Notes under the pieces: generated by a model | The model's database searches: none | What the model saw: only the letters and a program-made list of their open reading frames with translations | What the model was told of the DNA's origin: nothing | Shown: positions 1-7,100 of the stretch, one piece after another | Layout: each line of letters begins with the position of its first letter | Position numbering within the stretch: the stretch's first letter is position 1 | Made by a program: the position numbers and the translations under genes | NCBI GenBank assembly: GCA_964497855.1 | Contig: CAZCFM010000136.1 | Span: forward strand, 1-9,037 | Length of the DNA: 9,037 bases | Origin: CAYLNG01 sp964497855 | Lineage (GTDB): Bacteria; Verrucomicrobiota; Kiritimatiellia; SS1-B-03-39; UBA6053 | Direction: 5' to 3'

Positions 1-28
1 GTCATCCCCCCACATCCCGATCCGCACC

Positions 29-32
29 GGAG
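29..32 (+). promoter_or_regulatory. Shine-Dalgarno site of the PEP-CTERM gene
   Basis: GGAG followed by an A-rich stretch, 6 nt before the ATG at 39. It fixes the start of the secreted protein. The upstream promoter is outside the window or in the first 28 bases, where no convincing -35/-10 pair is visible. Confidence 0.75.
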
Positions 33-38
33 AAAAAC

Positions 39-833
39 ATGAAAAAGACACACATCACCATCCTTGCCGTCCTGGCCCACCTCGGTGCCGCTCACGCCAC
101 GATCCTTTTCGATGGCACGACCCACACTGAGAATTTCGATACCCTGGCCACTGCCGCCGCGAACGTCAACATTGGTGCCGGCACCGCGCCCGCCTGGGCG
201 AATGATACCACGCTCGACGGTTGGTATGCCGGTGGCACCGGCACCTTGACCGCCACTTACGGCATATTCAATGGTTCCGGCAGTTCCACAGGTTTGGCGG
301 TTGGCCAAAACGGTGTGGGAAGCTTTGGCGCGTTCAGTGCAACGGAACGCGCCTTGGCCCCCCTCAAGCGCAACAATTCGTCCTTCGTCGGCCTCGCCTT
401 GCTGAACAATAGCGGTGACGTCCTCACCGACTTCACTATCACCTACACCGCCGAACGCTGGCGCGACAACGCGGTGCAAGCGGCAAGCCAGGTGGGTTTG
501 GATTTCGCCTACCAAGCCAATGCGTTGGGCATCACTTCGGGCACCTGGACGCCCGTGGCGGCCTTGACCCACAACGCTCCGGCCATGACCAATGCCGGAA
601 CTCTAGATGGCAATGATGCGGCGAACCGCGAGACCCTATCCTTCACGCTGGTCGGCCTCAACATCGCCGATGGCGATACCGTGTGGCTTCGCTGGGGACT
701 GCGCACGAGCGGCAACAACGGCTCTTATGTCGCGATTGACGACCTGAGCGTCACAGCCATCCCCGAGCCGGGCAGTCTGGGCTTGGTGGGCATTGCGCTT
801 GGCAGCCTGTTGCTGTTCCGCCGCCGCAAATAA
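39..833 (+). CDS. PEP-CTERM sorting domain protein, secreted beta-sandwich type
   Basis: A 264-residue exported protein. Residues 1-20 form a signal peptide (MKK, then a hydrophobic stretch ending in GAAHA, likely cleaved after Ala20). The body (about 24-238) is rich in Gly, Thr, Asn and Ala. It carries the pattern of a widespread beta-rich extracellular domain: ENFDTL near the start, WANDTTLDGWYAGG, an SATERAL segment, TYTAERWRDN, LDGNDAANRETL, VWLRWGLRTSGNNG and a closing VAIDDLSVTAIPEP. The C-terminus is a textbook PEP-CTERM tripartite signal: Pro-Glu-Pro (242-244), a hydrophobic helix, then FRRRK. In this family exosortase removes the tail, and the protein is displayed at the surface or released into extracellular matrix. 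No catalytic residues are recognisable, so the ligand is unknown. It is monocistronic: it has its own ribosome site and is followed by a strong terminator. The PEP-CTERM call is secure; the beta-sandwich call rests on motif recall. Confidence 0.9.
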   Translation: MKKTHITILAVLAHLGAAHATILFDGTTHTENFDTLATAAANVNIGAGTAPAWANDTTLDGWYAGGTGTLTATYGIFNGSGSSTGLAVGQNGVGSFGAFSATERALAPLKRNNSSFVGLALLNNSGDVLTDFTITYTAERWRDNAVQAASQVGLDFAYQANALGITSGTWTPVAALTHNAPAMTNAGTLDGNDAANRETLSFTLVGLNIADGDTVWLRWGLRTSGNNGSYVAIDDLSVTAIPEPGSLGLVGIALGSLLLFRRRK

Positions 834-856
834 AGCCTCTTGGAATGTACCCCCCT

Positions 857-892
857 CACCCGGCAAGGCTTCGCTCTGCCGGGTGTTTTGTT
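857..892 (+). terminator. Intrinsic terminator after the PEP-CTERM gene
   Basis: A perfect 9-bp GC-rich stem (857-865 with 877-885, CACCCGGCA / TGCCGGGTG) with an 11-nt loop is followed directly by TTTTGTT (886-892). It begins 24 bp after the stop codon. It insulates the PEP-CTERM gene from the unit that starts at 1122. Confidence 0.9.
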
Positions 893-911
893 CCGAACTC
901 CGTCGGAGGGG

Positions 912-950
912 ATAGAGGTCAGAGGAAAGAGGTGAGAGGATAGAGGGTAG
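912..950 (-). repeat. Heptamer array, GAGG type (left arm of an inverted pair)
   Basis: Five consecutive 7-bp units (912-946) fit NNRGAGG with GAGG recurring exactly every 7 bp, then a partial unit to 950. Read on the minus strand the units are CCTCYNN, so they share the YTC core of the + strand arrays further on. Two segments are exactly complementary to the array at 970-1004: 914-924 pairs with 978-988 (11 bp) and 942-950 pairs with 987-995 (9 bp). These two pairings overlap on the right side and are alternatives. Confidence 0.8.
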
Positions 951-969
951 CTTCTTACCCCCGTAATCC

Positions 970-1004
970 GATCTGAACTCTGACCTCTACCCTCTGTGTT
1001 CACT
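970..1004 (+). repeat. Heptamer array, CTCT type (right arm of an inverted pair)
   Basis: Five 7-bp units in phase. The four from 977 to 1004 each have YTC at the second to fourth position (for example ACTCTGA and CCTCTAC); the first (970-976) is degenerate. The orientation is opposite to the 912-950 array, and the 19-bp gap between them (951-969) is not repetitive. The last unit runs into the 41-bp duplication that follows. Confidence 0.7.
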
Positions 1005-1082
1005 CCCACCCTGACGGCCAGGAAAGGCCATCCTCCGTTTTCACTCCCAACCTGACGGCCTGGAAAGGCCATCCTCCGTTTT
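1001..1082. repeat. 41-bp tandem duplication, two copies
   Basis: 1001-1041 and 1042-1082 match at 39 of 41 positions (differences C/A at unit position 9 and A/T at position 20). Each copy contains a small inverted repeat around a GGAA centre; in the second copy it is a perfect 5-bp stem (GGCCT 1057-1061 with AGGCC 1066-1070), in the first only 4 bp pair. The second copy ends in a run of seven T (1079-1085). The hairpin is weak and 8 bp from the T run, so a terminator role is not supported. It is noncoding in all plausible frames. Confidence 0.85.
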
Positions 1083-1086
1083 TTTA

Positions 1087-1121
1087 AATCCGCATTCCGC
1101 ATTCCGCACTCCGCACTTCCC
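1087..1121 (+). repeat. Heptamer array, AYTCCGC type, abutting the GH31 start codon
   Basis: Five 7-bp units in perfect phase. The middle units are ATTCCGC, ATTCCGC and ACTCCGC; the first and last are one or two bases off. The array ends at 1121 and the ATG of the glycoside hydrolase is 1122-1124. It occupies the whole region where a Shine-Dalgarno site should be and contains none. Confidence 0.85.
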
Positions 1122-4100
1122 ATGCATCGCCTGACCGCCTTTTCCGCCCGTCTCATCCGCTTCCAGCACCATCCCGAGGGTCGTTTTGACGACCGCCCGT
1201 CGTTCGTCGCGCAGCACCGCGCCCACGGACGGACCCTGGAACCCGATGCCCAGGGCGTGTACCGCACGGACTCCGTCGAAATCCGCGTCCGGGGCAAGGG
1301 CCCCTTCAGCGCCAAAAACACCGAAGTGCACTTCGACATGGGCGTATGGCGGCCGGGCATGATCCCTCTCCAGGCCTTTGGCGGAACCACCCGCACCCTC
1401 GACGGCACCGTCGGCGATCCTCCCAGCTCCCCCGGCATCCTCTCCCTCGACGGCTGGGCGGTGGTGGATGACTCCGGTACCGTGCGGTTTGAGGAGGAGG
1501 GGGGGGGAGGTTGGAAGGTTGAAGGTTGGAAAGTTGGAAAGTTGAAGGTTGAAGGTTGCGGGTCCACTCCGCACTCTTCACTCGACACTCGTCATTCGTC
1601 ACTCGTCATTCTGCCCGGCGTTCCCGACGGGCAAGACTTTTACCTTTTCCTGCACGGCCACGATTTCAAGGCGGCGCTGGCCGACTTCATTGCCCTCTCC
1701 GGTCGTCCTCCGTTGCCGCCGCGCGCCGTCCTCGGCCTGTGGTGGAGCCGCTATTGGAAATACTCCGACGCCGACCTCAAACAGATCGTCTCCGAGTTCC
1801 GCGAACACCAGTTTCCCCTCGACGTGTTGGTCCTGGACATGGACTGGCATCTGGCCAAGGACTGGTCCGGCTACACTTGGAACAAATCCCTCTTCCCCGA
1901 TCCGCCCGCGTTTCTGGATTGGTGCCACCAACAGGATCTCAAGGTCACCCTCAACCTGCATCCCTCCAACGGCGTGCAGGCCTTCGACGAGGACTACGCG
2001 AACTTCGCCAAGGCTCTGGGACATCCGGCGGACGGATCGCGCGTGCCCTTCCGCTGCTCGGACCCCGCCTACATGCGGGAGTATTTCCACCGTCTCCACC
2101 ATCCCCGCGAGGCCGAAGGCGTGGACTTCTGGTGGATGGACTGGCAGCAGGGCGAGGTCTGCGAAATGCCCGGTCTCGATCCGCTCGCCTGGCTCAACCA
2201 TCTGCATCACCACGACCACGACCGCGCCGACCGCCGCGGCGTCATGCTCTCCCGCTGGGGCGGCCTCGGCGGACACCGCTATCCCATTCAATTCTCCGGC
2301 GACACCCACACCAAATGGGAAACCCTGGCCTCGCAGGTGGATTTCACCGCCAACAGCGCCGCCTCGCTCGCCGGCTGGTGGAGCCACGACATCGGCGGCC
2401 ACCTGCAGCCCACGCCCCCCGAACTCTACACCCGCTGGTTTCAGTGGGGCTGCTGGTCGCCCGCCCTCCGCCTGCACTCCTCCAACAATCCCAAACACGA
2501 ACGACGTCCCTGGGCCTACGGACACGAGGTCATGGAGGCCTGCCGCACGGCGGTGGAGATGCGCCTGCGCTATTTCCCCGTCTGGATCGCCGCCAGCCAC
2601 CGCTTCACGGCAACCGGCATCGCCCCGCTCACCCCAATGGGTTTCGAACATCCGGCCAATCCCGCCGCCCACGCGGCCCGCCACCAGGCCATGCTCGGTG
2701 AAGACCTCCTCATCGCCCCCATCGTCACACCCATGCGCGACGGACGCGCCGAACGCAGTGTCTGGCTGCCGCCGGGGGCCTGGATCGACCTGCAAACCGG
2801 CCAGCGCCACGCGGGCGGCACGTTTATCCTCGTGGAGGGCAACCTCAACCGGATTCCCATCTTCGTGCGCGAAGGCGCGGTCCTGCCCATCGACCCGCGT
2901 CCGCGCGGAGCCATCGCCCATCTCGACCCCTCGGAACTGCACTTCGAGTGCTGGCCCGGCAGCGGCGAAGGCGTGGCCATCGAGGACGAAGGCGAGGGAG
3001 ACGGCTGGCAACGCGGCGAAATCGCCCGCACCCGCCTGCAACAGACACGCACGGGCTACGAGGTCACGCTTATCCTGCACGGCACGGAGGGGCGTTTCCC
3101 CGGACTGCCCGCGCGGCGTGCGGTTCACATTCATGTACGCGGTGTCCAAAAGCCCCTTCATGTGGAAGGGCCGCAGGGCATGGACTGGACATGGACGGAC
3201 ATGGAACTACACCTTGTCGTGCCGCCGCGGCTGGTCGGCGAGGGCGCGGAGATCCGGCTGTGCGCAGCGGTTGCTCTCGCCCCGCAGATACCGATTGCAC
3301 TCAAGGAGCCGCGCACAGAACTGAGTCCCCGCTACGACCGCCGCAAGGCGCGGATCTCGCTGGCGGATTTGCTCCTGATGCCTCCGGAGGGAGGCGGCGA
3401 GGCGGTGGTCACCTGGACCGCGCAACAGCAGCGCGTCGAACGCATCAGCCAGTCTTCGGGCCGGATCAGCTCGCCCACCGTCATGCCCTGTCCTTTTGCC
3501 TGGGACGAGGAGGGCGGCGCGATGCGCTGGGATGCGGACGTCACCTGGATTTGGGGCGAAAACGAGCGCAGCGACCGCTCCGCCTGCGCCTGGGACCTCT
3601 ACACCGGCCTCGGCGAATGGGACATTGCCCTGCTGAAGGACCCGCAAGCCACCGCCGTGCAGGCCCTCGATCCAACGATGGCCATCGCGGGAGCGAGTGA
3701 CTGGTTTTCGCAGCGCTACCGGGAGCTGCGGGAGGAATCCCTGCTGGACGGGCCGCGTCTCTGGTGCGATTCCATTCTGGCCAATCGCTTGGGACGCAGC
3801 ATCGGCATGTTCGCCCCCGACGGACAGCTCCAGGCCGACGCGCTGAAAAATGAGCGGATCCACGTTGCCGCGTTCACGGAGATTCGGGTGGTCGATCCCC
3901 TGCAGGTTCGCTTCAAGCTCAAGAGCCTGAGCCAGGAACTTCGTTTCGCCGTTGGGGACAGCCGCTTGCCGCTGGACAAGGACGGTTTCACGCCCCTGCT
4001 GTCCCTGGAGCCCGGCCTCCACCCGCTGAAGGCGATGCTGCTGAACCTGGATGTCGCCCAGGCCATCCGCTACTTCCGCATGCTCACGGTCATTGCCTTC

Positions 4101-4169
4101 GGCCCCGACGGCAAACCCCTCACGGGCCTCGGCGAACCCCGTCGCCCCCATATCCCGGAGAACGCCTGA
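1122..4169 (+). CDS. Glycoside hydrolase family 31 (alpha-glucosidase-like) with repeat-derived insertion and long C-terminal extension
   Basis: A 1015-residue retaining alpha-glycosidase of family GH31; the substrate cannot be named from sequence. Residues 1-125 are the N-terminal beta region (RLIRF, then GRFDDRPSF). The catalytic barrel begins near residue 178 (LPPRAVLGLWWSRYWKYSD) and includes LDMDWH (238-243), the nucleophile motif WWMDWQQG with Asp340, the acid/base motif FSGDT with Asp394, and GWWSHDIGGH (418-427). The distal beta domains run to about 725. Residues about 728-1015 are an extension I do not recognise, with a Trp-rich stretch. Residues about 130-163 come from two short-repeat arrays (1510-1558, 1566-1614) and have no counterpart in the family as I know it. 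There is no signal peptide, so it is probably cytoplasmic. The ATG at 1122 is chosen because stops at 981 and 1053 close the frame upstream and the fold starts at once; no Shine-Dalgarno precedes it. It is the first gene of a unit with the next two. Family assignment is firm; specificity is open. Confidence 0.93.
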   Translation: MHRLTAFSARLIRFQHHPEGRFDDRPSFVAQHRAHGRTLEPDAQGVYRTDSVEIRVRGKGPFSAKNTEVHFDMGVWRPGMIPLQAFGGTTRTLDGTVGDPPSSPGILSLDGWAVVDDSGTVRFEEEGGGGWKVEGWKVGKLKVEGCGSTPHSSLDTRHSSLVILPGVPDGQDFYLFLHGHDFKAALADFIALSGRPPLPPRAVLGLWWSRYWKYSDADLKQIVSEFREHQFPLDVLVLDMDWHLAKDWSGYTWNKSLFPDPPAFLDWCHQQDLKVTLNLHPSNGVQAFDEDYANFAKALGHPADGSRVPFRCSDPAYMREYFHRLHHPREAEGVDFWWMDWQQGEVCEMPGLDPLAWLNHLHHHDHDRADRRGVMLSRWGGLGGHRYPIQFSGDTHTKWETLASQVDFTANSAASLAGWWSHDIGGHLQPTPPELYTRWFQWGCWSPALRLHSSNNPKHERRPWAYGHEVMEACRTAVEMRLRYFPVWIAASHRFTATGIAPLTPMGFEHPANPAAHAARHQAMLGEDLLIAPIVTPMRDGRAERSVWLPPGAWIDLQTGQRHAGGTFILVEGNLNRIPIFVREGAVLPIDPRPRGAIAHLDPSELHFECWPGSGEGVAIEDEGEGDGWQRGEIARTRLQQTRTGYEVTLILHGTEGRFPGLPARRAVHIHVRGVQKPLHVEGPQGMDWTWTDMELHLVVPPRLVGEGAEIRLCAAVALAPQIPIALKEPRTELSPRYDRRKARISLADLLLMPPEGGGEAVVTWTAQQQRVERISQSSGRISSPTVMPCPFAWDEEGGAMRWDADVTWIWGENERSDRSACAWDLYTGLGEWDIALLKDPQATAVQALDPTMAIAGASDWFSQRYRELREESLLDGPRLWCDSILANRLGRSIGMFAPDGQLQADALKNERIHVAAFTEIRVVDPLQVRFKLKSLSQELRFAVGDSRLPLDKDGFTPLLSLEPGLHPLKAMLLNLDVAQAIRYFRMLTVIAFGPDGKPLTGLGEPRRPHIPENA
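1499..1507 (+). repeat. Run of nine G inside the GH31 gene
   Basis: Nine consecutive G (1499-1507) follow a GAG triplet run and encode part of an EEEGGGG stretch. The run sits immediately before the 1510-1558 array. Tracts of this length are prone to slippage; a one-base change would frameshift the hydrolase near residue 129. Confidence 0.8.
1510..1558 (-). repeat. GGTTG(G)AA array, 7/8-bp period, inside the GH31 gene
   Basis: GTTG recurs at 1510, 1518, 1525, 1533, 1541, 1548 and 1555, a mix of 7- and 8-bp steps. On the minus strand the units read CTTCAAC or CTTCCAAC, which again contain a YTC core. In the GH31 frame it is translated as WKVEGWKVGKLKVEG. A 7-bp spacer (1559-1565) separates it from the plus-oriented array that follows. 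Confidence 0.85.
1566..1614 (+). repeat. Heptamer array, AYTCNNC type, inside the GH31 gene
   Basis: Seven 7-bp units in perfect phase, all matching AYTCNNC (for example ACTCGTC and ATTCGTC). Because 7 is not a multiple of 3, three units (21 bp) make a 7-residue peptide repeat, read here as HSSLDTR followed by HSSLVI. It is the same family as the arrays at 1087-1121 and 4193-4233. Confidence 0.9.
4157..4160 (+). promoter_or_regulatory. Shine-Dalgarno site of the pilin-like gene
   Basis: GGAG inside the last codons of the GH31 gene, 10 nt before the ATG at 4171. It supports 4171 as the start over an in-frame ATG at 4051 deep inside the hydrolase gene. Confidence 0.65.
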
Positions 4170-4170
4170 C

Positions 4171-7100
4171 ATGAAAACCCGCCACATACACAACTCTTCA
4201 TTCGTCATTCGTCATTCAACACTCGACACTCGCAGCGGTTCCACCCTCGTGCTCACCCTGCTCGTGGTCAGCCTTCTGCTGGTGCTGGTGCTGGCCTTCG
4301 TGGCCCAGGCGCGGGTGGAGCTGCGGAATGTGTTGCGGCATCAGGAACTGCTGCAAGCCCGTGCCAACGCGCGCATGGGACTGCATCTTGCCATCGGCAA
4401 ACTTCAGGAGGCTCTGGGTCCGGACACGCGGGTCTCCGCAACGGCGGCGATCGGCAGCGTGGGCGATCCGAACGTCCCGGACAACGGCGTCCGCGTGCCG
4501 GTCGACGGCACCCGTCACTGGACGGGTGTCTGGGGCAACGCCGCCAACCCGCGCAACGCCGCGCTGCCCGGCGACGACAGCAAGGCCTCCTTTGAGCCCG
4601 AGGTGCCGGTGCTGCTGAACTGGCTGGTCAGCGGCAACGAAGCCCTCACACACGAGGCCTCCAGCTCCGCCAACGATTTCGGGCGCATCGTGGCCTTCCC
4701 GGAAGCCCCCGGTGCCGCCGTACTGGCCGGTCTGGCCCCCTGGGTGCAAAGCGCCCCCGCCTCGCGCGGCCCACTACCCGTGCACCCGCAGCTCCCCGTC
4801 ACCCGCAGCGATGGCAGTCCGCTGCAGTCCGGCGCTACAGATCCCCTCAATGTGCGGATCGCGGGCCAACCCGGAGTCTTGCTGGTGGGAGGAGAACGCC
4901 CGGTGGAGGATTTTGTGGTGGTGCCCCAGGTGTCCATCGCCCCCGGCGGAACGGGCGGCGCCTACGCCTGGTGGGTGGGGGACGAAGGCGTGAAAGCGCG
5001 TCTGGATCTGCGCGAGTTGCTCACGGGCGGCGGAATGGCCGACCAAGCCCGCGCCCTGAACCGTCCGGCCCGCCTGAACCCAGTGCTGGCGCAACCCGAC
5101 TGGGACCCGGACTGGCCGGCCCTGGAACGCGTCGGTTCCACCGCGCAGCTCGCCTTTGCTCCCGGAGGCGCCGACATCCTCCAGAACGCCTTTCATGACT
5201 ACAGCAGCCACGCCATTGGCGTGTTGGCCGACAGCGCCAAGGGCGGATTGCGCAAGGACCTCACGGCCGGCCTTTCCTCCGGCAGCCCGCTTGCGGAACT
5301 CGGCCTGGACCAGCCCCTCATCAGTCTCCCCCCCGCCAAGGCCTCCAGCACCCACACCTTTCCAGACCGGGCCAACCTGACCCGCGTGCAGTGGAGTGGC
5401 GACGCGCCGGACACCGGAACGCTTCCCTCCTGGGGAGGCCTGTACCGCCATGTGCGCCTGCAGGACGAACTCCAGGGCGAGGAGCCTCTCGTCGCCCCCC
5501 GCGTGGCCACGTCAACCGAGGCCGGCATCTTCCCCATCGCCACCCGGGTGCACTACCACGTCCACGCCGCCCTTGTGAATGGCGACGTCTATCTGCTGCA
5601 TATGCCCACGGTCGTGTTCTGGAATCCCCTCAACGTGCGCATGGCCCCCGCCGACTTCTGGTTCAACATCGAACTCAACTACCACGGCGACATCGGCCCC
5701 TACGCGGCTAACTTCGGACGCGCCTTTCCCGCCGTCCTCGTGGCCCACGGCCCGGTGCTCAACACCGCCCCCTGGTTTGGCAACACCAACGCGATGTGGC
5801 AGGACAGAACCTACCGGGAAACCCACATGGTCGGCGCGCGCGGTGCCTCTTCCCTCATCAAGGGCTCCGAGCGCATGGCCTCCGCCCCCGACCAGGGCTT
5901 CCGTTTTCTCGTGCGGATGACCGAAGCCCTCGAGCCCGGCGAGGCCCGCGTCTTCAGTCCCCTCGAACCCGCCGAACTGAACGCCGACCCCGCGCAGCGG
6001 ATTCTCAGCGATGGCTTCAGCGACAACTCCTGGTTTCATGAACGTGTTTCCCTCGACGACGACGTGGGCGGCAACCACGTGTACCGCATCTTCATCTCCT
6101 GGCCCAGCGCCAGCATGAACCGCCCCTCCCGCTACGCCTACGGCCTGGGAACGGATTTCAGCGAGGCCACGCAACTGCGGCGGATCGACGGCATCACCGG
6201 TCCCGGCTACCACAATCCCGGAAGCGTGGTCAACACGCTGAAAGTGGACAACCCCGGCGTGGGCATTCCGGCCTTCCACGCCGCCACCAATCCGCTCATC
6301 CCCGGGGCGGGTAATTTTCCGCAGCCGGATGGCGGCCGCGCCTCCGCGCGGGAGATCGTGAACTGGCTCACGTCCCTCAACCCGAATCTTCCCGGCGGCC
6401 AGGTCCCCCCCAATTTCACCCCCTTCGGCTGGGACTACAAACTGCAAATGGCCCTGCCCACCCGCGAAGGCGAGCCAAACCCTTTTGCCTCCACGGACGC
6501 CCACATTCGCTGGCTGGGGCAGCACAATCCCCTCAGCGAGGCCATGGGCGCCTCCCTCACCGATGCGCAGGGAGCGAAAGGCTACAACAACCACCCCTTC
6601 TATCCCATGAACCTCGTGGGCAGCAACTCCAACCGCAAACGGGTGTTCGACGTGGCCCCCGACTTCCCGGACAGCCCCGGCGCAACCTTCGTCGGCGGCT
6701 CCCATTTCCTCACCATCCCCGCCTCCACGGGACGACTCGTCGTGCGCGACCTGCCCCGCCGGGACAGCGGCGTGTTGTCCATCGGCGCACTCTCCCATGC
6801 GGATGTTCACCCCCGCCGCGGCCAGATCAGCAGCCACCGCGCCTACACCGCCGCCGCCATGCCCGCCTTTCCCATCGGCAACGCCCTCGCCGATCCCCGC
6901 GTGCATCCCGCCGACATCGACGGCTTTCCCGACAACTGGAACAGCACCATGAGCCGGAGCCCCTACTCCTTCAACAACCCCCGCTCCGACGCCGTCAACC
7001 GCCGCCTGCATTTCGACCTCAGCTATCTCCTCAACCGGACCCTCTTCGACCGCTATTTCTTCTCGGGCGTACCGCGCACGGGCAGTCTCGACGGCCCCAT

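Noticed and set aside
912..1121. CRISPR array
   Set aside because: Units are 7 bp without spacers, and the 41-bp copies are directly adjacent with nothing between; no cas genes are near.
725..1588. Minus-strand genes across the 834-1121 gap
   Set aside because: The open frames there run through repeats and antisense to two real genes, with peptides that merely translate the heptamer and 41-bp repeats.
1549..3324. A 591-codon + strand frame overlapping the GH31 gene, and a 520-codon antisense frame at 1599-3161
   Set aside because: Compositions rich in Ser/Pro/Arg/Thr or Gly/Val are typical frame shadows; the GH31 frame carries all catalytic motifs. Their repeat-like N-termini only reflect the heptamer arrays read in other frames.
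4051..4170. An upstream ATG at 4051 in frame with the pilin-like gene
   Set aside because: It would overlap the GH31 end by about 120 bp and add a Ser/Pro/Arg-rich segment before the leader; ATG 4171 has a Shine-Dalgarno site and fits a prepilin-like leader.
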